NCBI RefSeq assembly: GCF_033958435.1
Contig: NC_134141.1
Location: forward strand, 99,923,001-99,987,000
Length of the DNA: 64,000 bases
Reading direction: 5' to 3'
From: Carettochelys insculpta
Taxonomy: Eukaryota > Chordata > Testudines > Carettochelyidae
The notes under the pieces are model-generated. The model was not told where the DNA came from. It worked only from the letters and a program-made list of their open reading frames with translations, and searched no databases. Positions 23,950 through 36,414 of the stretch are shown in pieces; the first letter of the stretch is position 1; the number at the start of each line of letters is the position of its first letter. Made by a program: the position numbers and the translations under genes.

Positions 23950-25590
23950 GCCATGTTCTCTCTAATTTTTATGTCCGTGGCCAGTCGTGCCTGACCAATC
24001 TGATTAGCTTCTACAACAAGGTAAGAGGCTCTATGGACATGGGGAAGATGTGATATACCTTGACTTCAGCAAAGCTTTTGATACAGTCTCCCGTAACATT
24101 CTTGCCCATAAGTTAAGGAAGTATGGATTAGATCCATTGACTATAAGATGGATAGAAAGCTGCCTTGATGTTTGGGCCTGATGGGTAGTGGTCAATGGCT
24201 TGATATCTGGGTGGCATCAGTTTCAAGTGGAGTGCCACAAGGCTCGGTTCTGAGGACGGTGTTGTTCAACATCTTTATTAAGGACCTGAATGAGGGACTG
24301 GATTGTGCCCTCAGCAAATTTTCAGATGACACTAAGCTAGGAGAGAGGTAGATAGGATCCAGAGTGACCTGGATAAATTGGAGGATTGGGCCAAAAGAAA
24401 TCTGATGTGGTTCAAAAAGGAGAAGTATAGAGTCCTGCACTTGAGATGGAAGGATCCCAAGCATTGTTATAGGCTGGGGACCAACTGACTAAGCAACAGT
24501 ACAGCGGAAAAGGACGTAGGGGTTATGGTGGGGGAAAGGCTGGATATGAGTAAACCATGTGCCCTTGTAGCCAAGAAGGCTAACGGCATATTAGGGTACA
24601 TTAGGAGGAGCATTTCTACCAGATCTAGAGAAGTGGTTGTTCCCCTCTATTCGGCACTGGTGAGGCCACATCTGGAATACTGTGTCCAGTTGTGGGCCCC
24701 CCCAGTAGAGAAAGGATGTGGACGTTCTGGAGCAGGTTCAGCGAAAGACAGCAAAAATGATTAAGGGGCTGGAGCACAAGACCTATGAGGATAGGCAGAG
24801 GGATTTGGGCTTGTTTAGTTTACAGAAGAGAAGACTTAGGGGTGATTTAATAGCAGCCTTCAACTTACTGAAGGGAAACTCTAAAGAGGAGGGTGAGAAA
24901 CTGTTCTCAGTGGTGTCAGATAGCAGAACAAGGAGTAATAGTCTGAAGTTGAAGGAGAGGTATAGGTTGGATATTAGGAAAAACTACTTCACCAGGAGGG
25001 TGATGAAGCGTTGGAGTGCGTTGCCTGGAGAGGTGGTGGATTCTCCTCCAGGTTCAGTGAAGGGCAACAAAAATGATTAAGGGGCTGGAGCACATGACCC
25101 CCATGAGGAGAGGTGAGGGATTTGGGCCTGTTTAGTTTACAGAAGAGAAGACTGAGGGGTAATTTAATAGCAGCCTTCAACTTTCTGAAGGGAAGCTCTA
25201 AAGAGGATGTAAAGAAACTGTTCTCATGGGTGTCAGATAGCAGAACAAGGAGCAATGGTCTGAAATTACAGAAGGAGAGGAGTAGGTAGGGTATTAGGGA
25301 AAACTACTTCACCAGGAGGGTGGTGAAGCATTGGAATGTGTTGCCTAGAGAGGTGGTGGATTCTTCAGCCCTAGAGGTTTTCAAGTCCTGGCTTGACAAG
25401 GTCCTGGCTGGGAAGACTTAGTGGGGGTTGATCCAGCTTGAAGCAGGGGGCTTGACTAGATGACTTCCTGAGATCCCCTCCAGCGTAGGATTCTATAATA
25501 ATGAATTTTGTAATGTGCACCAGTATAGTGGTTATGCGTAACACATAATGTCTGTATTGGTGCACATCGCAAAACTCGTTCCACCCATGG
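23950..25590. repeat. Palindromic repeat split by a CR1 insertion
   Basis: 23951-23983 (TGTTCTCTCTAATTTTTATG then TCCGTGG) and 25493-25590 (AATGAATTTTGTAATGTGCA, an inverted TGTGCACCA...TGGTGCACA pair at 25516-25569, then GTTCCACCCATGG) read as left and inner/right parts of one repeat with an internal hairpin. The family is recognised from other turtle sequence by memory only. The outer right terminus is not visible. Confidence 0.5.
23984..25492 (+). mobile_element. CR1 LINE with an internal tandem duplication
   Basis: The copy begins in the reverse-transcriptase region (a CLTNLISFYN-like translation), and continues through an [20 protein letters not shown] segment and [16 protein letters not shown] to the CR1 3' end near 25492 (GATGACTTCCTGAGATC). 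Several stops and frameshifts make it inactive. The block at 24733-25046 is repeated in tandem at 25050-25364 (offset 317 bp), so the final part of the ORF occurs twice. Confidence 0.92.
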
Positions 25591-26160
25591 TTGGTTAGTG
25601 GCAGGGAGAGGCTGAGGGTTACAAATGAAGGGGGTCAGGGTTGAGGAGGAGGATTGGAGTGGGGGAAGCTCTGGCTGGTGATGCGAGTTCTGGTGTGTGG
25701 TCAGGGATGCAAGGTTTGGGGTGCAGAAAGGAGATAAGGGCTGGGGTGTGGGAGTGGGAGAGTGGGTGCTCCAGATGGGGATGTGGGCTTTATGGTAGAT
25801 CTGGAGAGGAAGGGTTTTGAAGGGGTGCAGGCTGCCCTGGGGAAAGAAGACTGCCCCCAGCCCTCTCCCACAGCAGAAGCTTGGGAGCAGTTGTGAGAGG
25901 TGCCTCTCTACAGTCACAGCATCTCCAGATGGGCCTGGCCAGGAAGGGGTGCCACTCCACTGCTCCAGCCTGTAGGAACTAGGCTGGATGAAGTCAGGAG
26001 AGTGGTGTCTCTCTCTGAGTTGGAGCACATCCAGGGAAGCTCCATGCTGGGGCCCACAGGCAGAAGTGCCTTTCCAGGTCCACAGCAGTCCTGTGCTGGG
26101 GCCAGAGGGCAAAGGCCCCCACCACCACTCTGAGTCCTTGCACAGGGTCTGCACAGCTGA
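25591..26160. repeat. G-rich unclassified block
   Basis: The plus strand is unusually G-rich at first (GGGGGTCAGGGTTGAGGAGG and similar), then turns GC-balanced. Frames on both strands are long only because stops are rare. It may be part of a dispersed repeat. No family was recognised. Confidence 0.3.
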
Positions 26161-26984
26161 TAAGGAATTAAGCATAAGAGTGCTCCCCATTTTCCTGATT
26201 GTCTCTGTTTTAAGTCCATAGAGTTCCTATAAATTGGATTACATCCTTTTCATTTCTAAAAAGCCATAATTAGGAGGACAACTTATTCAAGTTTGAAAAG
26301 AGGATGAAATGCTATTACTTGCATTCTGAAGTTGCATAGTAGTTCTTGTCCATTTGATTATTTACTGCTTCTTATTTATGTCATACACGTATAGTCATCT
26401 AGATAGAGTGTATATTTTAAATACACAGTTATCCGGGATGCTCATTCTGGAGTATGGGCATGATCAAGACTCATTATATAATGAATGAGAGGCTTATCTT
26501 CTATTCTTGTAATCATATATATAATTCATAACTGCCAACGTTCTTGATGTGATGCAGGAGAATGCACATATAAATACTCCCGAAGGAGTAGGATCTTCAT
26601 ATATTTTTTCTTTCTATTTTAATGTTAAACACAAGAAATGAAAGCACAGTCCTCCTATTTTAATGTTACATTGTGCAATCCCAGAAGAGCACATTAATTC
26701 AGATTTCTACTATGTACTTAAAGGAGAACTGTACTTTCTTAAACTCCTTCAAGGGCCAGGTTTTCAGTCACTGGCTTCCAGGCAAAGATGGTGCCCTCCC
26801 CCCGAAAGCTATAAATCAGTCTCACTTCTTACAAGACACAGAAGGGCCCAAGATTGTGAGCTCAGCCAGTATCAAAAGTCTCATTGGTCAGTTATAGGGA
26901 GAACATAAATAACATCATTGTACTGAACTTTTATCCTCGTTGTCAGTTTATATTTTCCAGGGTTTTTCCGTACCTTGATTGCAG
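26161..26984. other. Intron, nothing recognised
   Basis: AT-rich sequence between two GC-rich blocks, with no named repeat or gene. Confidence 0.4.
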
Positions 26985-27330
26985 TGGCACCGAGAGGCAC
27001 CGCAGGCCCTGGGGCAAGGCAGGAGGAGGGCCCGGCTCTGCGCTTTGGAAGGGGAGAGGCCAATAGTGGAAGGGGTGGGGCCTATGGCATTCAGGCCTCA
27101 GCACCGCCCTGACTACAGTACTGGGGCACCGTCCCTCCCTCACAGCTGTGCACAGCAGTAACAATACATCAAAGGGGTCTAGAGCTCCTGCTGTCACTGG
27201 TGTTACTTTGATGGTGGCAGTGGCCAGAGCTCTGGACCCCTCTGAAATGCTGGGCCTGGGCGTATATGTTCCCTTTGCCTCTTTCCCTATCGGTGGTCCT
27301 GCTCGGCTGGAAAGAGAGAGAAACTTATTT
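26985..27330. repeat. GC-rich block, unclassified dispersed repeat
   Basis: A GC-rich block in AT-rich surroundings. CCCCTCTGAAATGCTG is shared (one change) with 15026. Its composition suggests a mobile-element fragment, but I cannot name it. Confidence 0.3.
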
Positions 27331-27603
27331 TAAGGAGGCTATCCTTAGGCTTGTAGTTTATTGGGGTTCTGAAATATGAAGCTTCATGGTGTTCTGTAAG
27401 CTTAAAGCCCAGCTGCGGTGACTGTCACTGTTGCTGCATTCTAGCCCCAATTTGTTGAATGGTAGTGGAACATGATGGGTTTGCTACCTTTTTGGATGAA
27501 AATAAATTGTAAATGGAAGCTATAAACTTGTTTCTTGTTTTCCGTATCCCACACACACAGGGGTGTGGGTCACTGTCCTATGAAGTCACACCTAGACCAC
27601 TTT

Positions 27604-28314
27604 AGCTACGTCTACACGTGAAGCCTACATCAAAGTAGCTTATTTCGATGTAGCGAAATCGAAATAGGCTATTTCGATGAATAACATCTACACATCCTCC
27701 AGGGCTGGCAACGTCAACGTTCAGCATCGACGTTGCGCAGCACCACATTGAAATAGGCGCTGCGAGGGAACGTCTACACGCCAAAGTAGCACACATCGAA
27801 ATAAGGGTGCCAGGAACAGCTGCAGACAGGGTCACAGGGTGGACTCAACAGCAAGCCGCTCCCTTAAGGGGCCCCTCCCAGACACAGTTGCACTAAACAA
27901 CACAAGATCCACAGAGCCAACAACTGGTTGCAGACCCTGTGCATGCAGCATGGATCCCCAGCTGCCGCAGCAGCAGCCAGAAGCCCTGGGCTAAGGGCTG
28001 CTGCACACGGTGACCATAGAGCCCCGCAGGGGCTGGAGAGAGAGCGTCTCTCAACCCCTCAGCTGATGGCCACCATGGCAGACCCCGCTATTTCGATGTT
28101 GCGGGACGCGGAACGTCTACACGTGCCCTACTTCAACATTCAACTTCGAAGTAGGGCGCTATTCCCATCCCCTCATGGGGTTAGCGGCTTCGACATCTAG
28201 CCGCCTAACGTCGATGTTAACATTGAAATAGTGCCCAACACGTGTAGCCGTGACGGGCGCTATTTCGAAGTTAGTGCCGCTACTTCGAAGTAGCGTGCAC
28301 GTGTAGACACGGCT
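27604..28314 (+). mobile_element. Harbinger-type MITE, ~711-bp family, same sense as the transposase copy
   Basis: It runs from AGCTACGTCTACACGTG to CACGTGTAGACACGGCT and is the same length as 17885-18595, but inverted. Its left half aligns directly with 55540-55930, including the CCCTTAAGGGGCCCCTCCC block and the GCATGGATCCCCAGC start-codon region. Flanks are TTT and TTA, a worn 3-bp duplication. Confidence 0.93.
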
Positions 28315-28344
28315 TTATAGAGAAAGAATGTCTCCTCTACATCA

Positions 28345-28410
28345 GTAGTTGAGAGCCAGCTGGCTTTTAGCTCAAATCGTAGTGGCTCATGTTCGAGTCT
28401 GCTTGTGAGC
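28345..28410 (+). repeat. Possible tRNA-derived SINE head
   Basis: AGCTGGCTTTTAGCTCAAAT and GTTCGAGTCTGC resemble A- and B-box sequences and match the start of the fragment at 10990. It is only about 65 bp long. Confidence 0.4.
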
Positions 28411-31400
28411 AGTGCATAGTATCTTGCTTTGCCATTTTTAATGTGGTGTGTGGGGAAGGATGCATTGCTTTAGGGATTCTGGATTGAGCCTACCCTCACA
28501 ACCAAAGTTGAAGTAAAAAAGTTATACTCACAACTATGATCAGGAGAGTCTCATATTTGAGTTTCATCCAGCTACAGTTGCTTTGGAGATGAAGTGGGTG
28601 CCTAGTCCACTTTCTAAAATATTGATGTTCAAAATGTTCTGAACATAGAAGCTCCCCGTGATTCTCTGCTTACCTTCCTTCTTGTTGCATTGTATATACC
28701 TGTTGTGCACAGTAGTAACAGATATACAGATATACACTATCGCCTGCATAGTGTAGTGGTGTTGCAGCTTCTTCCCATTCTTGTCATATGAAGGTTGCAA
28801 GCTATGTTGAGCATTGTTAGATTTGGCCCATCAGTTAGTCATTCCCTTTTGGAGTTTAACAGATTGTTTTAGTGTTTGTTTTTACGTCAATTTATAGACG
28901 GTTTTTTTTTTATTCTTTTCTAAATATCTGTATAAGCTATTCTCTTTGTATAATTCTTTGACTTCAAAATGGGAGACCATGCTATAAAATATAACTATAT
29001 TTTGTTCCTTTTGGGGAAGTTTTGTAGATTTTTCTGTTTCTGCCCCTTTTGAATCTTCCACTGTCAACCTATGGTTTATTTTACAGAAAACTTATGTGGC
29101 ATCTGAAAAATATGTGTGTCAGCAGTGTTCATAATCTGTTAATGTGTTTCAAGGAGCAGGGTCACATTTGTAAACTGGAAAGAGAATAATTTTAATGATA
29201 ATTTTATCATTTCCTCTGGGAAAATTTTAGAGGAGGCTTTAGTGAGTGTTGAAAATCTAGCCTTCATTTTCACCAAGCACAGAGCACGTGTGATTCAGGT
29301 TGGATTTTCAAAAAGCTCATCTCTCATTTATATGCCTAATGTGGAGCTGGGATCCCTTGAAAATCTGTCCACTTATTAATACTTAACTGAGAGCTGTTAA
29401 GTGCTGACATTTTGGAAAATCTGGCCCTTATAGTTCAATCCTGAAAAGTGCTCAGTGTTCTATGGTCCAGCAAAGCAAATAAGCATGTGTTTAACAAAAT
29501 ATGTGAGTAGTTCCTTTGACTGCATTGCATGTTCTTCAAGCTAAGCATATGCTTGTCTGTACTTTGTTGGATTGGGGACAGAGTGCTAAGCACTTTGCAG
29601 GATGGAGTGCGAGAAACAGATTTTCCAAAATGTCAGCAAACCAGCTGTTCTCATTTAGATATCTAGTAAGCGGTCAGAGTTTCAAAAAAGGCCCACAGGC
29701 TTTTAGACATAGGAATGAGAGGTAGGCTGCTTTGAAAATCAACAAAATAAAAAGCAAATACACATACAGACTTGATTTACAACAGTCCATTATGAGGTTT
29801 CTTACAGGATCCCTTGAAGTATTTGATGCTTATCACTGTTAAGAACGGATACAGAACAAGATGGTTCTTGGTTTGATCTTGTATGGCAATTCCTATGTTC
29901 CTATGTTGCTCTCTTTCATAGACCCCTGCCTTCCCTTCCTCTCACATTTATTCAGGTTGACAAATGCACATCATATCCATCATCTTCCCTTACTCAGTCC
30001 TGCAAGGAGATGATAATTGAGGACAGAACAATCAGTTTGTGTGCAATAACATAGTGATTTTCAAAGAGGGAGGGACACGTACTCCAGAGGTGCACAGCAT
30101 CTTCCAAGGGGCACCTCAGTTCATCTAGCCATCTGCCTAGTTTTACAATGCTACATAGAAAGTATTAACAGAGTCAGTACAAACAAAAATTTAGTACAAT
30201 GACCAATTTTTACTATTCATTATACTATACTCTGAGATGTAAGTGCAAAATTATTTATTTTTATAATTATGTTAATCATTAAAAGGAGAAAGTATCAGTT
30301 TTTCAATAATAGTGTGCTGATACATTTGTACTTTTATGTCTGATTTTATAAGTAAGTATACTTTAAGTGAGTCAAAACTTGGGGTTCACAAGCAAAATTA
30401 GACTCTTGAAGGAGGTACAGTATTCTGGAAAGGTTCAGTCACTGCAATAAGTTACACTTGAATCTTACAAGGAATTTTGCACCAAAGCAAATTAAATTTT
30501 GTTCTAGCTTCAAAAGATTTGTGATACATTACTTCTGCCCTTTCAACTTTCTATCAGCACAGGCTGGGCAGGCTCTTCACTTCTCAGAATCAAAAGCAGA
30601 AGGTATTATTGCACACTGGAGTCTTTTGACCAAAAGACTATGAGATATAGTGATGATTAAAGTAGCTAATGACAGTCTAGTAGGCAGAGCATACCCCATT
30701 TTTCTTTGCCTTACCCTATGGAATGTTTGTAAGTTCTGTTAGAAGCCAGTTGGTCAATAGGGAGGAGTTGTTGAGAGTTGAGTGAAGCTATAATAGTAAA
30801 CTCAGATGAATCAACACTTTTTTAAAGTGATACTCAACAAAGCTGCAGATTCACCTGTTACTGTTCATCAACTCATACTTAGAGATGGGCAAAACTCGTG
30901 ACACTAGTGCGTTTGATCTTTATCTCAAACTAGTTTTGTGTATACAAAATCAATGAGAAATTATTAACTTCTTACTCCTGTAATATAACCAAATGGTGTC
31001 TTTCCCTTAGGATATTTCAATTGACGGTGCAGTTGCTTCATATAGTTTTAATGAAAACTAGAGCAAATATTTTTAAATCGTAATTCAGCTGAACAAAAAT
31101 ACCAGAAACCTGGGTTTGTAATGAAAGAGAAGGCTGTGCTATTAATTAGCTGACACAACTTTATGACATATTTTACGGTTGATGACTCTATATGAATCTT
31201 TTTGCTGTTTTCCCCCTCTGTTCCCTTTTAACTCCGTTTCACACCTTTTTTCTACTGAACTGAATATGATGTTCCCTAGAAACATCTGAACTTAACTCAA
31301 ACTGCTAATATCTATGAGTGACAAGCTAAGCACTCAAATATTATCAATATTTAGCCCCTACCCCACCCACAAAATCACAAGATTGGCTCAAATCATGAAA

Positions 31401-31654
31401 ATCTTCAAAACAATAAATCTTAAGTTCTTTTTACTTACTTTCTGTCTATGAAGTTTTAGGATTCAAGCATTAAAACTGTTCTCCACATCATGAGAGCTAG
31501 AAACTTACTATTTTTCTAAATGAAGGCTAAGGGATTTAAGAAACACGCCTAATAATATAAGTCATGATAAAATTGCAAATGCTGGCAACATATTTAAGAG
31601 CATTTGATATTAAATAGTTTCTACTGATAATACTACATGCCTAACACCACAAAA
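28411..31654. other. AT-rich intron, mostly unique
   Basis: No gene or clear repeat was found. 29800-29905 includes CTTGGTTTGATCTTGTATGG and TTCCTATGTTCCTATG, which resemble a worn LINE 3' tail, at low confidence. Confidence 0.4.
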
Positions 31655-31920
31655 GAGGTAGTGTTTTCTAGTGGATAGTGCAGGAAACTGGCAGTCTGAA
31701 GTCAAAAATTTTATTTGACTCTCCCACTGACACATTGAAAGACCTTGGGCAGATCAGTTAACTGCTTTGTGCCTCAGATTACCATTTTGTCAATGTGTGT
31801 GAATATTATAATACCTACTTCACCTGGGGCATTGTATAACTTAATTAATGTAAAAATACTTTGAGGCCCACTGGTAGACAAGCACTCTATACCTTGAAAA
31901 TATCATTTGCTTTATTATTT
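31655..31920 (+). repeat. MIR-type CORE-SINE
   Basis: The order of blocks matches MIR: TAGTGGATAGTGCAGG-like head, CAGTCTGAAGTC, CTCCCACTGACACA, then GACCTTGGGCAGATCAGTTA, TGTGCCTCAGATTACC, and a tail with TATTATAATACCTACTTCAC. It is an ancient family, strongly diverged. Confidence 0.8.
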
Positions 31921-33586
31921 CTGTCTCCATAAAATTATCATGTGGTAAGCACAATCAAGTAGAAAGTAGAGCAGATTTGTGTGGAGAAAATTCCCACTGA
32001 TATACAAATTACTGCACTAATGAAGGTGAATAGTGTGATTAATGACAAACAAATAGTTGTTAGTATCAATGTTCTCTTCTTCAAGGTTGCTTGCATTTGT
32101 GAAAGATTTCTCTGCAATATCTATTCTGAGTGTTTCTGACTAGCATACATTTTTAGCTACTGCAAAATGTTGAGAGTTCATTTTTGTTAACATTACTGAA
32201 ATATAACATTTGAAAATTTCAGTCTGTAGATAAATTGCAACCAATCTGTAAGATAGCTCAGTCTGATTATTTTTAATTGGTAACTGATTTACAGTGGCTA
32301 TGAACAGAACTCAGCTCTATGGCTCCACTTTCTATGGGGCAAACCAGATGTGAGCACGCAGCCTGAGTCTCACAGATGGGTGTTTGAATATTTATTTCAA
32401 ATAAAATGGGAAGGAGTCCTTCCTCTGCAAAATGGAAGTGCAGAAAGAGAGGCTAACCTAGACTAGTGCTGTAGCTAACCTAGACACGCTGCAGAGCTGT
32501 TAACCCCTCACAAAGCTAGTCACCAGATGATGCCGGGAGAGAACATTGCGTGTCTAGACCCATCAAATCATGCAAAGCAAAAACTGATTCCGGGATCTGT
32601 GTGCATGCCCTAAGGAAGTTGCGCATGCAGGCTCAAGATTAGTACCATATTTAATGGAAAGGCTATGTAAGATGTATTCACTTCTAATTGCATTATAGTG
32701 CTACTATAGTTGGAGACGCCATAGACATCACAATGAAGGCTGTGTTGGATTTTTTCATTTAAAGCACAGTTAAGATCACCAATTTAGCCTGAAAATACAC
32801 AGGAATAAAAAAATTAATGTGACCTCTTAGAAAAAAGTAAGCAATGTTTCTAGATAGTTTTCATCCTCTTTAACCTTCAAGCTTCCCCATCTCCTGTCAC
32901 CTCAGACTATCACTCAGTGCCTCTGTCCCTCTTTCTGACTGCAATCACCTGTCAGGAAATACTTTTGACAGGACCTTTTGAAAGCTGAGAACCAAATGAG
33001 TTGAAATGGCTTTCCATATCCGAAATTCAATTTGGTGTCCAACTAGCCTGTTTTGTTTTCACTTCTAAGGCAGACTAATGGTCTTCCTCGGAATCACCTT
33101 ATTGTTAATCCCCTTTGAAAATTATCCTTATTATAGCTGAGTCACCAAGTGGCCACACTGTGTTTGCTGTTTAGCATGTTTATTTGTTAAAATGTTACAA
33201 TTCAGATTTGTTTAATTTGATCATTTTAAAGGGAAATTTATCTGACTCTTTTGACAATGGTCAACTCTTCCCACGACTCAATTGTTTTTTTTTCTGACTT
33301 GCCTTTTTTGAGTATGCAAGGATACTTTGTTAGCCCTCAGACCTTAACAATAACTTTTTATATCAATCATCAGCGTTTGGAATCAACAACTTTATAGGTG
33401 CTGTCCCCTCTCTTCCATGGGTATATTGTGTTTCTTTGTGTGTTAGAAGCTTTTCAACATTTGTATTTGCTTTACTTTAAGCAACTGCATGAATTAGGTT
33501 TCGTTTTACAGGTGCTTTAGATTGTAAAAGAGTAATGGGCTGAATCTTTTATTGACTTTCTTCTTCATTTTCTATTTTTTTCCTAG
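31921..33586. other. Intron approaching the HCN1 exon, nothing recognised
   Basis: Unique AT-rich sequence. The last ~40 bases are pyrimidine-rich as expected before a 3' splice site. Confidence 0.5.
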
Positions 33587-33766
<180 letters not shown>

Positions 33767-34274
33767 TGATGTGGAAAGGCTTTTCCTCCTTGCCATGGGA
33801 AATTTCTAGGCTAAGGGGAAAAACCGGTTTCTATGACCGTTCTGTACCATTTTAATCTCTTTAGGTTATTCTAGTACACATGACACTAGGGTATCTGAAC
33901 ACCTATCCATGAACAGCAATGTATGAATAGGAACAGAAGTCTGATGCTAAGCTGCTGCATAAATTGCAAAGGCAAAAAACTGGTCAACTGCCAGCGTTCA
34001 TTGATGTATCCCATGTATTGTTGTAGCCTGTATTTGACCATGCAAGACTGTTAGGACAAGAAAAACATATTTACTCTCCTGTTCAGACTATTCAGGGCTG
34101 CTCAGATTGTGTCACCAAAGAAAGCAAAGCGGACACGGGATATTTACTTGATACCCTCCTCTGCAAGAATATTGGTAGGATGGGGTAAAACAGGTGGACA
34201 ATGGAAAAGCCTTGGTACTACCTTTCCTACGTAAAATGGGCAGGAGAGGAGCAGTTTATTATCAATTAATAATA

Positions 34275-34460
34275 ATTAATAATAACTTACATAGCATTTT
34301 TCATCAATAGAGCTCAAAGTGCTGTACAAAAGAGGTCAGTTTCATTATCCCCATTTTAGAAATAGGGAAACTAAAGCATGGAGTTGTGACATCATTTGCC
34401 CACAGCCACACTCAAAGTCAGTGGAAGAGCTTGGAATAGAAGTCAGTTCTCAATTCATGG
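34275..34460 (-). repeat. MIR/L2-type SINE, reverse orientation
   Basis: CATTATCCCCATTTTAGAAA, AGGGAAACTAAAGCATGG, TTTGCCCACAGCCACAC and CAGTGGAAGAGCTTGGAAT match, in order, the complement of a MIR core. The left part (GAGCTCAAAGTGCTGTACAA) resembles the L2-like 3' tail. Confidence 0.75.
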
Positions 34461-35055
34461 TGAACAGGCCTCCTCTTGGAAGTACAGCTGTGCTGCACAA
34501 AAGTGCAATCAAACCCATTGTGGCTGCAAAAAAGAATGAAAAAAAGACCTTTCTTTGTTGGAGGATATGGTCTGTCTTGGCGCTTTTTAAAATCTTTCAT
34601 GGGGAAGGGGTTGGGAGTTTCTGTGGAAGGAAGTATTGAGTGGGGAGAAAGAAAGGTCTAACTCATATTAACCATGATGTATATTTAACAATTATTTAGA
34701 TAAGTCCCTGTGTCATGTATTCCTCTCCTTGATGGTAAGTCATTGTCAAGCTATTCAAGTGTGTGTGTGTCATCATAACACTCTCTAGTGGCTGCTGGCT
34801 CCAAAGATTGCCTTTTAAGAGTATAGAATGGGGGAAAACAGCAGGAGAGAGAGAAAAAAGGGAAGAGGAAGGAATGACAGAGGGCAGAAAATGAATAAGG
34901 AATGGGAAGAAAGTAGAGAGAGGAAGAAAGGAGAGAGAACCATTTATTTTTATTATTCTACCATCTTGTGAAAATGTCACTCGTCCCTGTGGGTGCCTTT
35001 TAGTATTCCTACCCTGGGATCTATAATACTGAATGTCATAGATCATAACTCACTA
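34461..35055. repeat. Intron with a purine-rich low-complexity tract
   Basis: 34838-34940 is almost only A and G (GGGAAGAGGAAGGAATGACA and similar). The remainder is unique sequence with no gene. Confidence 0.6.
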
Positions 35056-35350
35056 CAGCAATGGTTCCCAACCTGGGGTCTGTGGAGCCTTAGGGATCCA
35101 CCAGGGTATTTCACGGGGTCCACGAAAAAAAAAGATAAAATGATCATAGAAAATAAGTTTTAAATAAATTGCAAAGTTGCAATCTGTTATTATTATGAAT
35201 TGAATATCTCCCAATAATGTTATTAACTGCTGTCCGAAAATCTATGTTGTGGTTTCTTTTTTCATTTAATTAAGTGTACATTAATGAAGTAACTAGATTT
35301 GACTTTGATGGGCGTTCACAGTATTGAAAATTTTGGGAACCACTTCACCA
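35056..35350. mobile_element. hAT-type MITE
   Basis: Ends are CAGCAATGGTTCCCAACC on the left and TTTTGGGAACCACTTC on the right, inverted repeats of the familiar CAGTGGTTCCCAA type. The left part contains GGGGTCTGTGGAGCC. No transposase is encoded. An 8-bp duplication is not clear. Confidence 0.7.
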
Positions 35351-35432
35351 AGACTCCTCAGGACAGCTCTACAATTTTGAAAGATGTGTGAGGGATTTTC
35401 TTTGGCAAAATTTGCACTAAACAAGACACTTT

Positions 35433-35863
35433 GGCTATGGTTACACCACAGTGCTCTGTCAGCAGAAGTCACTGTCAGAAGAGATTTCACAACAGAACTA
35501 CTGTCAACAGAGTGCAGCCATACACAAAAGCCAATCGGAAGAGTGCTCCACTCCTTCAACAGAGCAGCCAGACCACCTGGCCACTCTCTCAGCAAAACAG
35601 GCACCTGGCAGCACAGTAGACTGGGCTACCCATTGTTCTGGATGCCCCGTCTGTTGAGAGAAGGCTTCCCCCCAAGAGTGTCCACACAGCTTTTCTTTTT
35701 TCGTTGACAGAAGCTGTTGACAAAAGGCGCTCCCCCTCATCTGGGAGTGGCAGCAGGTTGTCCACAGAAGTGCCAACTTTTGTCCATATACTGTCAACAA
35801 AATGCATTTTGTGTGAGGATGTTCCATGAGGTTTGTCAACAAACCCACTAGTGTAGCCACAGC
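35433..35863. mobile_element. Harbinger-like MITE, GTCAACA-rich family
   Basis: It starts GGCTATGGTTACACCAC, ends AGTGTAGCCACAGC and has internal CTGTCAACAGAG, GTTGACAGAAG and TTTGTCAACAAA motifs. It belongs to the same family as 3522-3963. Confidence 0.7.
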
Positions 35864-36153
35864 TTTCATCTTTTAAAGTTAAAAAAAATATTAAAATTGA
35901 ATCTTTTCATGGGCAGTGTTTGCTCCTGATATTTTGGGCAAAATAGAAATTACTGAAGTGACCTAGTCCATCACCTTGTCAGTCTATCATTTTTTTTTCC
36001 TCTTGAATAGGTATTATAATGATTCACAGAGAGTTAATTAAATAAATGGTTTGTTTTTCCTCTCTAGTGAAGGTAAGTAATTCAGATCTGGCACATCTTT
36101 AGAGTAGAAGCTCTGTGTTACCAGCTTCCAGTGTTTACCCAATATTCCCAATA
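35864..36153. other. AT-rich intron, nothing recognised
   Basis: Short unique-looking spacer between two DNA transposons. Confidence 0.4.
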
Positions 36154-36414
36154 CAGTAAACCCTCAAGATACATGCAATCAAGTTGTGTGTGTCTCAGGT
36201 TAACATGTCTACCATCCCTGACAGGAGCAAGAAACTGCTCCTGTCAGGAGTGGCAGCCATGAGTGAGGCTGCTGTCCCTGACAGGAGCAGGAAAAAACTG
36301 CCCCCACATATCCCCCAGCTGCCTGCTCACCCAACACCCCCTCAAATTTACGTGAAATTCAATTTACATGGAGGTTGCCCAGGATGCAACCTCTGCATAA
36401 TCGAGGGATTGCTA
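36154..36414. mobile_element. Tc1/mariner (pogo/Tigger-like) MITE
   Basis: The left end CAGTAAACCCTCAAGATACA and right end GCATAATCGAGGGATTGCTA are imperfect inverted repeats and are flanked by TA on both sides (36152-36153, 36415-36416), the dinucleotide duplication of this superfamily. The frame crossing it is not a gene. Confidence 0.6.

Larger units (their letters stand above)
1..33586 (+). other. HCN1: HCN1 intron upstream of the C-linker exon (3' part)
   Basis: The intron ends in a pyrimidine-rich tract and TTCCTAG directly before the exon at 33587. Its start is outside the window. It is filled with the transposable elements listed separately. No further HCN1 exon, transcription start or conserved coding segment was recognised in it. 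Confidence 0.85.

Noticed and set aside
25456..26221. A 244-residue minus-strand frame and others in the G-rich block
   Set aside because: Proline- and serine-rich translation of G-rich repeat DNA, with several overlapping frames equally open. No domain and no splice context.
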